Assembly: GCF_003814875.1 (NCBI RefSeq)
Contig: NZ_RKQF01000001.1
Span: 6,200,001-6,264,000, forward strand
Reading direction: 5' to 3'
From: Streptomyces sp. Ag109_O5-1
Lineage (GTDB): Bacteria > Actinomycetota > Actinomycetes > Streptomycetales > Streptomycetaceae
DNA length: 64,000 nucleotides
Positions 16,836 to 25,029 of the stretch are shown here, piece by piece; the first letter of the stretch is position 1; every line of letters begins with the position of its first letter. The notes below the pieces were generated by a model, which ran no database searches, was not told the DNA's origin, and saw only the letters and a program-made list of their open reading frames with translations. The translations under genes were made by a program, and so were the position numbers.

Positions 16836-18221
16836 ATGACGACATCCCAGGAAGAGCTGCTCCCTGCCACCCGACGGGCGCTGCTGCATCGGATCGCCGT
16901 TGCCCAGGCGGAAGGACGGGCGCCGTCACTGGTGGCGGCGGTCGTGCGGGGCGGGCGGGCTGTCTGGCACGGGGCCCGGACCTCGGTGGACGGGCACGGA
17001 CCCGATGAGAACGTGCAGTACCGGATCGGCTCGATCACCAAGACATTCACGGCCGTTCTGGTGCTCCGGCTGCGGGACGAAGGGCTGCTCGACCTCGGCG
17101 ATCCGCTGGAGAAGCATCTGCCGGGCACCGGTGCGGGGGAGGTGACGATCGCCGAACTCCTGGCGCACACCGGCGGGCTGGCGGCCGAGTCGCCCGCACC
17201 CTGGTGGGAGCGCACGCCGGGCTCGCTCCGGCCGGAGCTGAGCGACGTCCTCGGCGAACAGCCTCTCCTGCACCCTGTCGGCCGCCGCCACCACTACTCC
17301 AACCCCGGTTACACCCTGCTCGGCGCGTTGGTCGAGGAACTCCGCGCTGCCCCCTGGGAGGAGGCGCTCCGGCGCGAGGTGCTCGAACCCCTGGGGCTCG
17401 ACCGTACGAGCGCCCAGCCGCAGGCGCCGCACGCGGGTGGCTGGGCGGTGCATCCCTGGGCCGACGCGATGCTCCCGGAACCGCTGGAGGACCTCGGCCG
17501 GATGGCGCCTGCCGGGCAGCTCTGGTCGACCACCGGTGACCTGGCCCGCTTCGCCGTGTTCCTGGCAGCCGGTGACGACCGGGTGCTGAGCGCCGAATCG
17601 GTACGGGAGATGCGTACCCCGGCGGCTCCCGCCGAGCCCTCCGACGTACTGGACGGTGCCACCTACGGCCTCGGCATGCAGATCCAGCGCCGCGACGGCA
17701 GGCTGCTCGTCGGGCACTCCGGCTCACTGCCCGGCTTCCTGGCCGGCCTCACCATCAGCGTGGAGGAGGACGTGGCCGCCGTGGTGCTGGCGAACTGCAC
17801 CTCCGGCCCGCTGCTGTCGGCCGTCGGTGCCGACCTCGTCCGAATCGTCGCGGAGGCCGAACCGCGCATCCCCGATCCCTGGCGTCCCCTAGCTCAAGTC
17901 GACAAGGACGTGCTGGAGTTGGCGGGCCAGTGGTACTGGGGCACCCATGCCTTCGCGCTGCGGGTGACGGCCAACGGGCTTGTCTCGCTGGGTCCGCTCT
18001 CGGGCGCCGGCCGCCGGGCACGCTTCCGGGGCAACGGCGACGGCACCTGGACCGGTCTGGAGGGCTACTACGCCGGAGAGCTTCTACGGCCCGTACGACG
18101 CCCGGACGGCACCGTGAGCCACCTGGACCTCGGTTCGTTCGTGTTCACGCGTCAGCCGTACGACGAGACGGCTCCCGTGCCCGGTGGGGTGGATCCCGAG
18201 GGATGGCGGGGGATCGACTGA
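16836..18221 (+). CDS. serine beta-lactamase-family hydrolase (class C-like)
   Basis: A 461-residue protein of the beta-lactamase/DD-peptidase fold. The catalytic motif is SITK (Ser66-Lys69), the second is YSN (154-156), and the third is HSG (294-296) in place of KTG. Residues about 340-440 form an additional beta-rich domain with GQWYWGTHAFALRV. There is no signal peptide, so it is probably cytoplasmic, which argues for an esterase or peptidase role rather than drug resistance. The start ATG 16836 has no strong site. It follows dnaB by 58 bases and converges on a parS palindrome. Confidence 0.82.
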   Translation: MTTSQEELLPATRRALLHRIAVAQAEGRAPSLVAAVVRGGRAVWHGARTSVDGHGPDENVQYRIGSITKTFTAVLVLRLRDEGLLDLGDPLEKHLPGTGAGEVTIAELLAHTGGLAAESPAPWWERTPGSLRPELSDVLGEQPLLHPVGRRHHYSNPGYTLLGALVEELRAAPWEEALRREVLEPLGLDRTSAQPQAPHAGGWAVHPWADAMLPEPLEDLGRMAPAGQLWSTTGDLARFAVFLAAGDDRVLSAESVREMRTPAAPAEPSDVLDGATYGLGMQIQRRDGRLLVGHSGSLPGFLAGLTISVEEDVAAVVLANCTSGPLLSAVGADLVRIVAEAEPRIPDPWRPLAQVDKDVLELAGQWYWGTHAFALRVTANGLVSLGPLSGAGRRARFRGNGDGTWTGLEGYYAGELLRPVRRPDGTVSHLDLGSFVFTRQPYDETAPVPGGVDPEGWRGID

Positions 18222-18233
18222 CCGCCGACGGGT

Positions 18234-18273
18234 GTGGGGTGGCGGTGTTTCACGTGAAACACCGCCACCCCAC
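18234..18273. terminator. 40 bp perfect palindrome with embedded parS (18247-18260)
   Basis: Two perfect 20-base arms (18234-18253 and 18254-18273) centre on an exact parS. It lies 12 bases after the hydrolase stop and 3 bases before the convergent GNAT stop, exactly where a bidirectional terminator would be expected. Confidence 0.78.
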
Positions 18274-18276
18274 TGT

Positions 18277-18729
18277 TCAGATTTCGAGCTTGAAGCCCGT
18301 GTGTGAGGCGGTGAAGCCGAGCCGCTCGTAGAAACGGTGGGCATCGGTACGTGACTTGTCCGATGTCAGTTGCACCAACTGGCAGCCCTGGCGGCGGGAT
18401 TCGTCGATCGCCCACTCGATGAACCGGGTGCCCAGCCCGCTGCCGCGCTCATCGGAGTGGATCCGTACCCCTTCGATGATCGACCGGGTGGCGCCGCGCC
18501 TGGAGAGCCCGGGGATGACCGTGAGCTGGAGCGTGCCCACGACACGGCCCTCGCGTACGGCGACGACGAGTTGCTGGTTGGGATCGGCGCTGAGCCGCTC
18601 CAAGGCGTCCAGGTAGGGCGCGAGGTCGTCCGGTGACTCGCGCCGGACGCCGAGCGGGTCGTCGGCGAGCATGCCGACGATGGCTGGTATGTCGGCGGCG
18701 ACCGCAGCACGGATTTCGAGATCTCCCAT
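18277..18729 (-). CDS. GNAT-family N-acetyltransferase
   Basis: A 150-residue single-domain GNAT. It starts IRAAVAADIPAIVGML, has the acetyl-CoA loop region RIHSDERGSGLGTRFIEWAID (about 88-108), and ends with DAHRFYERLGFTASHTGFKLEI. It resembles small-molecule acetyltransferases; the substrate is unknown. It follows the MarR gene by 9 bases on the same strand, so the two form an operon divergent from an MFS exporter. A joint role in detoxification is plausible but unproven. Confidence 0.85.
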   Translation of the reverse strand: MGDLEIRAAVAADIPAIVGMLADDPLGVRRESPDDLAPYLDALERLSADPNQQLVVAVREGRVVGTLQLTVIPGLSRRGATRSIIEGVRIHSDERGSGLGTRFIEWAIDESRRQGCQLVQLTSDKSRTDAHRFYERLGFTASHTGFKLEI

Positions 18730-18738
18730 GCTTGCAGC

Positions 18739-19197
18739 CTATGCGGGCACGTTGAGCGACTCCACGACCCGGACCAGGGGAGCGAGCTCGGGGTTCCTGG
18801 CCGCCTCGTCGAGCGCCTCGCGCAGTGCCGAGTCATTGGTGGGGCGTGCCTCTTCGAGCAGTCGCAGCCCGTCCTCGGTGACGTTCGTGTAGATGCCCCG
18901 CCGGTCGGTCGGGCAGAGGTAGCGCTCCAGGAGGCCTCGGTCCTCAAGGCGGGTCACCAGCCGGGTGGTGGCGCTCTGGCTGAGGACGACCGCGTCGGCG
19001 ACCTGCTTCATCTGCAGATGGCCCCCTTCGTCGTCGTGCTGCCTGCTGAGGACGTCGAGCAGGGAGTACTCGCGCACGCTGAGGTCGTGCTGCGCCTGCA
19101 GGGCGCGCTCGATGTGCGCCTCGATCCTCCCGTGCAGCAGGGAGAGGGCGCACCAGCCTTGCGCGAGGGCGGTGAGCGCGGGGTCAGTTGCTGTCAT
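18739..19197 (-). CDS. MarR-family transcriptional regulator
   Basis: A 152-residue winged-helix regulator. The recognition region is LQMKQVADAVVLSQSATTRLVTRLEDRGLLER, followed by the wing DRRGIYTNVTEDG, and the dimerisation helices lie at both ends. ATG 19197 has GGAGGAAA upstream; the frame extends to 19284 but would overlap the promoter. It is divergent from the MFS gene at 19339 across 141 bases, the usual arrangement in which MarR represses itself and an exporter. The gap contains AT-rich repeats (near 19248 and 19288) that could be the operator. The GNAT gene follows in the same transcript. Confidence 0.88.
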   Translation of the reverse strand: MTATDPALTALAQGWCALSLLHGRIEAHIERALQAQHDLSVREYSLLDVLSRQHDDEGGHLQMKQVADAVVLSQSATTRLVTRLEDRGLLERYLCPTDRRGIYTNVTEDGLRLLEEARPTNDSALREALDEAARNPELAPLVRVVESLNVPA

Positions 19198-19338
19198 TGG
19201 CGTTTTCCTCCGTCCCGGAGCGGCTGGATCCAGGATAGGGCAGGTTCGCAATATCCCTCGGTTACATATAGCCCGCGTCTGCAACTATTGTGGACGCACG
19301 TTAAGCGCACCTGCAATCGTCTGGGAAGGTTGTCCCCC

Positions 19339-20547
19339 ATGCCTCTCGCGCTTCTGGCCCTCGCGATCGGGGCCTTCGGAATCGGCACCACCGAGTTCGT
19401 GATCATGGGCTTGCTGCCCGAGGTCGCGGATGACTTCGGGGTCTCCATCCCCACCGCCGGCCTCCTTGTGACCGGCTACGCGCTCGGCGTGGTGGCCGGC
19501 GCCCCGCTGATGACCGCCCTGGGCACCAAGATCCCGCGCAAGCGAATGCTGATGCTGCTGATGGGCCTGTTCATCGCCGGCAACCTGCTGTCCGCCGTGG
19601 CCCCCACCTTCGCCGTCATGCTGATCGGCCGTGTGGTCGCCTCCCTCGCGCACGGTGCCTTCTTCGGCATCGGCTCGGTCGTGGCGGCCGAGCTGGTCGC
19701 CCCGAGTAAGAAGGCCGGGGCCATCGCGATGATGTTCACCGGCCTCACCGTCGCCAATGTCGTCGGCGTCCCGCTCGGCACCCTGGTCGGCCAGCACGTC
19801 GGCTGGCGCGTCACCTTCGCCGTCGTCGCCGCCCTCGGTGTCGTCGGCCTGGCCGGAATCGCCAAACTGGTCCCCGAGCTGCCCAAGCCGGAAGGCGTGC
19901 ACCTGCGGCACGAGCTGGCCGCGTTCAAGAACGCCCAGGTCCTGCTCGCCATGGCGATGACCGTCCTCGGCTTCGGCGGGGTCTTCGCCGCCGTCACCTA
20001 CATCGCGCCGATGATGACCCACGTCGCCGGCTTCGCCGACGGCTCCGTCACCTGGCTGCTGGTCCTCTTCGGCCTCGGCATGGTCGGCGGCAACCTCATC
20101 GGCGGCAAGTTCGCCGACCGCGCCCTGATGCCCATGCTGTACGTGTCGCTCGGCGCCCTGGCCGTCGTACTCGCCCTCTTCACGCTCACCGCACACAACA
20201 AGATCGCGGCCGCCGTGACCGTCGCCCTGATCGGCGCCCTGGGCTTCGCGACCGTCCCGCCACTTCAGAAGCGCGTCCTCGACCAGGCGCACGGCGCTCC
20301 CACCCTGGCCTCGGCCGTGAACATCGGCGCCTTCAACCTCGGTAACGCCCTGTCCGCCTGGCTCGGCGGCATCGTGATCACCGCCGGCTTCGGCTACACC
20401 TCCCCCAACTGGGTCGGCGCCGCCCTCGCCGCGGCCGCCCTCGTCCTCGCCGTCCTGTCGGCCGCGCTGGAGCGCCGTGACAGCGCCCCGAGCGCCGTGG
20501 TCACGGGCGGCAACCCCGCCGGGCAGCCGGCGCCGGTCCACCACTGA
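19339..20547 (+). CDS. MFS exporter, DHA1 (AraJ/YdhP-like)
   Basis: A 402-residue transporter with 12 predicted helices. It begins PLALLALAIGAFGIGTTEFVIMGLLPEVADD, the hallmark of the AraJ/YdhP/PbuE group. The loop 2-3 region reads LGTKIPRKRM, and the motif-C-like VGVPLGTLVGQHVGWR follows. Substrates in this group include arabinose, purines and chloramphenicol-like drugs; the one here is unknown. ATG 19339 has GGAAGG upstream; the long upstream frame overlaps marR and is rejected. It is probably repressed by the divergent MarR protein. A HbpS/GlcG gene follows 46 bases downstream. Confidence 0.85.
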   Translation: MPLALLALAIGAFGIGTTEFVIMGLLPEVADDFGVSIPTAGLLVTGYALGVVAGAPLMTALGTKIPRKRMLMLLMGLFIAGNLLSAVAPTFAVMLIGRVVASLAHGAFFGIGSVVAAELVAPSKKAGAIAMMFTGLTVANVVGVPLGTLVGQHVGWRVTFAVVAALGVVGLAGIAKLVPELPKPEGVHLRHELAAFKNAQVLLAMAMTVLGFGGVFAAVTYIAPMMTHVAGFADGSVTWLLVLFGLGMVGGNLIGGKFADRALMPMLYVSLGALAVVLALFTLTAHNKIAAAVTVALIGALGFATVPPLQKRVLDQAHGAPTLASAVNIGAFNLGNALSAWLGGIVITAGFGYTSPNWVGAALAAAALVLAVLSAALERRDSAPSAVVTGGNPAGQPAPVHH

Positions 20548-20593
20548 GCAGCCCAAGCCGCTCACCGCACCTCAGCACCATCCAAGGAGAACC

Positions 20594-21013
20594 ATGAGCA
20601 CCACCACCGTAGCCCCCCTCACCACCCAGGACGCCGAACTGCTGGTCACCGCGGCCCGGAACGCCGCCGAGGCCGCCGGGGTCACCGTCAGCGTCACCGT
20701 CCTGGACGCCGGGGGCCATCTGCTGGCCTTCCGGCGTGACGACCGCGCGGTGCTGATCTCGGGTGAGACCAGTACCCGCAAGGCCTACACGGCGCTTCAG
20801 CTCGACGCCCCCACCGCCGATCTCGTCGACGCCGTCCAGCCCGGGGGCCTCTTCCACACCCTGCCCACGGCGCTCGACCGGCCGCTGCTGTTCATCGCGG
20901 GCGGTGTCCCCGTCCACCGCGACGGCCGGCTGATCGGGGCGGTCGGTGTCGGCGGCGGCGCGCCCGACCAGGACCACGGCTTCGCCACCGCCGCCGTACA
21001 GGCACTCGTCTGA
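20594..21013 (+). CDS. GlcG/HbpS-family protein
   Basis: A 139-residue protein of the GlcG/HbpS (DUF336) fold. It has VSVTVLDAGGHLLAFRRDD, STRKAYTALQL and a terminal GRLIGAVGVGGGAPDQDHGFA loop. Some members bind haem or cobalamin, and HbpS is an extracellular redox partner in Streptomyces. This copy has no signal peptide, so a cytoplasmic role is more likely. ATG 20594 is 6 bases after AAGGAGA. It is cotranscribed with the MFS exporter, and the pair is common in Streptomyces. A strong terminator follows. Confidence 0.8.
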   Translation: MSTTTVAPLTTQDAELLVTAARNAAEAAGVTVSVTVLDAGGHLLAFRRDDRAVLISGETSTRKAYTALQLDAPTADLVDAVQPGGLFHTLPTALDRPLLFIAGGVPVHRDGRLIGAVGVGGGAPDQDHGFATAAVQALV

Positions 21014-21027
21014 CAGCACCCCGCTCA

Positions 21028-21069
21028 ACACGGAACGCCGGCTCCTCCGAGGGAGCCGGCGTTCCGTGT
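21028..21069. terminator. terminator between convergent genes
   Basis: A perfect 18 bp stem (21028-21045 with 21052-21069) with a 6-base loop, 14 bases past the GlcG-like stop and 12 bases from the convergent GNAT stop. Confidence 0.88.
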
Positions 21070-21081
21070 ACCGAGGAGTCT

Positions 21082-22020
21082 TCAGCCCGCCGCCACGGTC
21101 AGCGGCGCGAACCGCCGTGTCCAGTCACCCGGCAGCTCCGTGATGCCGTACACCATGACGGAGTTCACGGCGACGGAGGCCAGGCCGCGCTCCTTCGCCC
21201 ATGCCAACAGTTCCTCGTGCCGGACGTCGATGTCGGTACGGAGCGGGCGGTCGGTCTGGGAGGCGAGCGAGGCGATGAGGGACTTTGCGGTCTCCGTGTC
21301 GCGGGCGATCAGCGGACCGACGACATGGGTGTCCATGTTGGGCCAGGCGGCCGCGTATCCGACGATCCGGCCGTCGTCCACGGCCACACGCAGCCGGTCC
21401 GAGAACGCGGGCAGCCGGGTGATGAGGGGGGTGCGGTCGGCCCCGAACACCTCCTCGTCCAGCCTGAGGATGGAGCCGAGGTCCTCCGCGGTGGCCGCTC
21501 GTGTAGCCACCCGGGGCTCGGGCCCGCACGGTGTGAAGGGCCCGGACAGCATCTCCGAGCGTCCCGTGGTCTTGAACCCCAGCTCCTCATAGAGCGGACG
21601 GCCGTACGGCGTCGCGTACAGAGTCAGGGGAGTCGTCCCCGTCGCTGAGACGATGTGCCGCATCAGCCGGCGTCCGATGCCCTGCCGGGCATGCCGTCCG
21701 GCTACCAGGACCATGCCGATCGCGCCGAGATCCGGGCGTTCCCCCGGGCCGTACTCCGTCAGGACACAGGCGGCGACCAGGCCCCCGGCGGGGTCGTCGA
21801 TGCCGTACCCCTTCCCGGCCGTGAGAAGGAAACGCCACTTGTGTTCCTCACGCGGCCACCCCCGATCCTCGGACAAGTCGGCGCAGGCGGTGAGATCGCG
21901 TGGCGTCAGTCGGCGAATGGGCAGAGCGGCGACGGAAGGAGTGGGCACGCAGGTCAGGCTGTCCGACCGGCACCCCTGGCGTCCACCTGTTTCGAGGTGG
22001 ACACACGTGCTTTTGGCCAT
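21082..22020 (-). CDS. GNAT-family acetyltransferase with C-terminal YitH-like domain
   Basis: A 312-residue protein. The GNAT domain (about 33-165) has IRRLTPRDLTACADLSEDRGW, the acetyl-CoA loop GRHARQGIGRRLMRH and YGRPLYEELGF. A second module (about 175-300) with LDEEVFGADRT and DGRIVGYAAAWPN resembles the YitH/HolE-type acetyltransferase second domain. The substrate is unknown. The start is uncertain: ATG 22020 has only a weak site, and GTG 21948 would remove a Cys-rich leader. It is divergent from the HAD gene across a parS site. Confidence 0.75.
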   Translation of the reverse strand: MAKSTCVHLETGGRQGCRSDSLTCVPTPSVAALPIRRLTPRDLTACADLSEDRGWPREEHKWRFLLTAGKGYGIDDPAGGLVAACVLTEYGPGERPDLGAIGMVLVAGRHARQGIGRRLMRHIVSATGTTPLTLYATPYGRPLYEELGFKTTGRSEMLSGPFTPCGPEPRVATRAATAEDLGSILRLDEEVFGADRTPLITRLPAFSDRLRVAVDDGRIVGYAAAWPNMDTHVVGPLIARDTETAKSLIASLASQTDRPLRTDIDVRHEELLAWAKERGLASVAVNSVMVYGITELPGDWTRRFAPLTVAAG

Positions 22021-22059
22021 GCCGTAGTCCTGAGCACAGCCCCTGGACAGGCGAGGGAC

Positions 22060-22073
22060 GTTTCACGTGAAAC
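22060..22073. other. parS (ParB-binding site)
   Basis: Exact GTTTCACGTGAAAC in the divergent promoter gap between the GNAT gene (start 22020) and the HAD gene (start 22142). The flanks are not perfectly palindromic. Confidence 0.9.
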
Positions 22074-22128
22074 ATCGCCCGGCGGCCACCGTCCGAGGCC
22101 TCCACGAGGAGCGGTGACCGCTCGCCAC

Positions 22129-22134
22129 TAGCCT
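22129..22134 (+). promoter_or_regulatory. candidate -10 box of a leaderless transcript
   Basis: TAGCCT lies 7 bases before the ATG at 22142. With normal spacing, transcription would start at or next to the A of the start codon. No ribosome site is present, which supports a leaderless mRNA. Confidence 0.45.
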
Positions 22135-22141
22135 CGGGCTC

Positions 22142-22774
22142 ATGGCGAGACTTCATTTCTTCGATCTTGACGGCACATTGCTCCACGGCTCGACCGCACC
22201 CGTCGAGATCTCCCGTCAACTCGGCCTGGAAACCGAGGCGATGGAGCTTGATCGGGCGATTTCGGCGGGACGGATAGATCCGCCGGAGTATGCGGCACGG
22301 GTGTACGACCTCTGGTCGGAGCTGACCGAAGCACAGGTGGCGGCGGCATTCGACGGTGCGCCGTGGCTGGCCCGCATTCGGGACGTCTGGGCCGAGATCA
22401 GGGAATCGGGGGACTACTGCGCGGTGATCTCGCTCTCACCCTCGTTCTTCGTGGAACGACTGCTGGACTGGGGAGCCCATGCCGCTTTCGGATCGCGCTT
22501 TCCGGCGGTGCCGTTCGTCGAGCCGGTGGATCCGGCCGGAGTGCTCAGCGCCGCGGCCAAGGTGACCATCGCGGACCGCTTGTGCGAGCGGTTCGGGGTC
22601 GTTCGAGCGGACTGTGTCGCCTACGGCGATTCGATGTCGGACAGGGATTTGTTCGCCGCGGTTCCGGTGTCTGTCGCGGTCAATGCGGACGGACATCTCG
22701 CCGGACTCGCGACGTACTCCTACACGGGCCGGGATCTATGGGATGCCTATGAATTGGCGTGCGCCGCCTGGTAA
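22142..22774 (+). CDS. HAD-superfamily phosphatase (SerB/IB-type)
   Basis: A 210-residue HAD hydrolase. Motif I is FFDLDGTL (Asp8, Asp10), motif II is in VISLSPSFF, the Lys is in AAAKVTIADRL, and motif IV is AYGDSMSDRDLF. The layout matches the subclass IB phosphatases such as phosphoserine phosphatase and its paralogues. The substrate is not evident; the housekeeping SerB is normally longer with ACT domains, so this is probably another small-molecule phosphatase. It seems leaderless, with TAGCCT just before the start. Confidence 0.82.
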   Translation: MARLHFFDLDGTLLHGSTAPVEISRQLGLETEAMELDRAISAGRIDPPEYAARVYDLWSELTEAQVAAAFDGAPWLARIRDVWAEIRESGDYCAVISLSPSFFVERLLDWGAHAAFGSRFPAVPFVEPVDPAGVLSAAAKVTIADRLCERFGVVRADCVAYGDSMSDRDLFAAVPVSVAVNADGHLAGLATYSYTGRDLWDAYELACAAW

Positions 22775-23080
22775 TTGAGGGAATCGATGGTTCGCCCGTT
22801 GTTGGATTCACGGGGGGAGGGAAGGCGGACTTGTGTGCGGGGCAGCGGCCGGTAGGGTCGACTCCGGTTCCCGTCCGGGGCGCGCCGCTCCGGCTGGAGT
22901 GACTGCGGCCCTTGTCACACTCTCGCCGTACTTGTCCGTACGCGAGGGGAGCACGGGTTCAATGTGGCCGTCGGCCACGGGCCGGACCGGGAAGAGCTGG
23001 CCGCCAGCGGGGGAAAGCAAGCACCTTCCGAGCGAGGAAGCACGCAGACCGACCGAAAGATGTTCGAGGCGAGGCACACC
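22775..23080. other. intergenic region before the flavohemoprotein-like gene
   Basis: A 306-base gap. A possible housekeeping promoter is TTGTGT (22830-22835) and TAGGGT (22852-22857) with a 16-base spacer. No hairpin or repeat stands out. The frame of the next gene is open back to 22964 but has no good start there. Confidence 0.35.
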
Positions 23081-24457
23081 ATGGATGCTCCGACCACCAC
23101 ATCGGCGGGCAACGAGGGGGGCAACTGGTTCACGCCGCCCCCCTCCCAGCCTCCGGTCGAGCCCGCTGCCGAGCCTCCGGTCGGCTGGCAGGAGGCGCCT
23201 CAGGGCGGTCGTCCCGCTCCCGCGGAGCCCCAGGAGCGAATACGGCCGACGCCGGCGCAGGGACGCCCCCAGGGAGCCGCCCAGGCCCCGTACAGCGGGC
23301 AGCGCGTCCCCCCTCAGCGCAGCGTGCAGGCGCCGCCGGCCGCCTCCCCGGATGCGGTCCGTATCCGCGGCACCATGGCCGAGGTCGGTCCCATCGCCGA
23401 CAAGGTCACCTCGTACTTCTACGCACTGCTCTTCGTCCGTCACCCCGAACTGCGGTCGTTGTTCCCGGCCGCGATGGACACCCAGCGCGACCGGCTGCTG
23501 AAGGCGCTGCTCACCGCCGCCGAGCACATCGACAACACGCCCGTCCTGGTCGAGTACCTCCGGAACCTGGGGCGCGGCCATCGCAAGTACGGCACCCACG
23601 CCGGGCACTACCCGGCCGTCGGTGAATGCCTCATCAGCGCGCTGAGCAAGTACGCCTCGGCCATCTGGGACCCGGAGACGGAGGCGGCCTGGGTACGGGC
23701 GTACACGACGATGTCCCAGGTCATGATCGACGCTGCCGCGGCGGACGAGCTGCGCGCACCGGCCTGGTGGCACGCGGAGGTCGTCGCGCACGACCTCAGG
23801 ACCGCGGACGTCGCGGTTCTCACGGTCCGCCCGGACCAGCCGTACCCCTTTCTCGCGGGGCAGTACGCGAGTATGGAGACGCCCTGGTGGCCGCGGGTCT
23901 GGCGGCACTACTCCTTCGCCTCGGCGCCCCGTTCGGACGGTCTGCTCACGTTCCATGTGAAGGCCGTTCCGGCGGGCTGGGTCTCCAACGCGCTGGTGCA
24001 CCGTGCCCGTCCCGGTGACATCGTCCGCCTCGGCCCGCCTGGCGGCTCGATGACGGTCGACCACACGAGGGACGACGGACTGCTCTGCCTGGGCGGAGGC
24101 ACCGGTATCGCCCCCATCAAGGCACTGGTCGAGGACATCGCCGAACGTGGCTCGCGCCGCCCGGTCGAGGTGTTCTACGGCGCCCGCACCGACCACGACC
24201 TGTACGACATCGACACCCTGCTCCGGCTCCAGCAGAACCATCCCTGGCTCGCGGTGCGCGCGATCGTCGACCAGCACGCGCACCTCCAGCTCCCTGACGC
24301 CATCCGTGCCTACGGCCCGTGGACCGAGTACGACGGCTATCTCTCGGGACCGCCCGGCATGATCCGCAACGGGGTGCACGCACTGCGGGACGTGGGCATC
24401 CCCGGGCACCGCATACGGCACGACTCGGTCGAGGAACTGGTCGTCGTCGGCGACTGA
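23081..24457 (+). CDS. flavohemoprotein-like globin/FAD/NAD(P) reductase
   Basis: A 458-residue three-domain protein with a Pro/Gln-rich disordered head (about 1-95). The globin domain (about 100-225) carries LFVRHPELRSLFPAAMD and the F-helix His in GRGHRKYGTHAGHY. The FAD domain has RHYSFASAP (RxYS) and GPPGGSM, and the NAD domain has LCLGGGTGIAPIKAL and YLSGPPGM. The family oxidises nitric oxide to nitrate. The globin part is diverged and the disordered head is unusual, so another electron-transfer role is possible. ATG 23081 has GAGGCGAGG upstream; ATG 23060 is an alternative. Confidence 0.83.
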   Translation: MDAPTTTSAGNEGGNWFTPPPSQPPVEPAAEPPVGWQEAPQGGRPAPAEPQERIRPTPAQGRPQGAAQAPYSGQRVPPQRSVQAPPAASPDAVRIRGTMAEVGPIADKVTSYFYALLFVRHPELRSLFPAAMDTQRDRLLKALLTAAEHIDNTPVLVEYLRNLGRGHRKYGTHAGHYPAVGECLISALSKYASAIWDPETEAAWVRAYTTMSQVMIDAAAADELRAPAWWHAEVVAHDLRTADVAVLTVRPDQPYPFLAGQYASMETPWWPRVWRHYSFASAPRSDGLLTFHVKAVPAGWVSNALVHRARPGDIVRLGPPGGSMTVDHTRDDGLLCLGGGTGIAPIKALVEDIAERGSRRPVEVFYGARTDHDLYDIDTLLRLQQNHPWLAVRAIVDQHAHLQLPDAIRAYGPWTEYDGYLSGPPGMIRNGVHALRDVGIPGHRIRHDSVEELVVVGD

Positions 24458-24461
24458 GCCG

Positions 24462-24944
24462 TCAGCCGAGGTCGGGAGCGTGCATGGCCCGTACGCCCTC
24501 GATGTTGCCGTCCAGATAGTGCCGCAGGGACAGCGGTACGAGGTGCACGGAGGCGATCCCGACGCGGGTGAAGGGAACACGCACGATCTCGTACTCGCCC
24601 GTGGGCTCGTCGACCTCGGGACCGTGCCGTAGCGCCGGGTCCATGGACTCCAGCCGGCAGACGAAGAAGTGCTGCACCTTCACACCGGTCGCGCTGCCGT
24701 TGTCGCCGATGTGCTCCACGGTGTCCACGAAGCAGGGCACGACATCGGTGATCTTGGCGCCGAGTTCCTCGTGCACCTCGCGGTGCAGGGCGTCGACGAC
24801 GGTGGTGTCCTCCGGCTCGACCCCGCCACCGGGAGTGACCCAGTAGGGATCGACACCTGGCTTGGTGCGCTTGATCAGAATCAGGTCGTCGCCGTCCAGA
24901 AGAACGGCGCGTGCGGTGCGCTTGACCACGGGTCGGACGGTCAT
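24462..24944 (-). CDS. Nudix hydrolase
   Basis: A 160-residue protein with a full Nudix box (about 39-63): GG, then E six residues on, then REVHEELGA. A VKRTARAVLLDGDDLILIKRT opening and WVTPGGGVEPE follow the usual pattern. It hydrolyses a nucleoside diphosphate-linked compound; the substrate is not predictable. A second Nudix protein at 34238 is similar in layout. ATG 24944 lacks a clear ribosome site. A one-mismatch parS lies 22 bases upstream of the start. The longer frame on this strand to 25514 is a shadow of the LysR gene. Confidence 0.87.
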   Translation of the reverse strand: MTVRPVVKRTARAVLLDGDDLILIKRTKPGVDPYWVTPGGGVEPEDTTVVDALHREVHEELGAKITDVVPCFVDTVEHIGDNGSATGVKVQHFFVCRLESMDPALRHGPEVDEPTGEYEIVRVPFTRVGIASVHLVPLSLRHYLDGNIEGVRAMHAPDLG

Positions 24945-24965
24945 GGGAGAAATGTGGCCCAGCTG

Positions 24966-24979
24966 GTTCCACGTGAAAC
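24966..24979. other. parS-like site (one mismatch)
   Basis: GTTCCACGTGAAAC differs from parS at position 4. It lies 22 bases upstream of the Nudix start, in its likely promoter, between two minus-strand genes. Confidence 0.6.
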
Positions 24980-25029
24980 ATCGCGAAGCGCCACCGCACG
25001 GTCGCACCGCGTGAACCCGGACAACCCGC

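Noticed and set aside
23947..23962. GTTCCATGTGAAGG as another parS.
   Set aside because: It has three mismatches to the 14-mer and lies in the conserved FAD-domain coding sequence.
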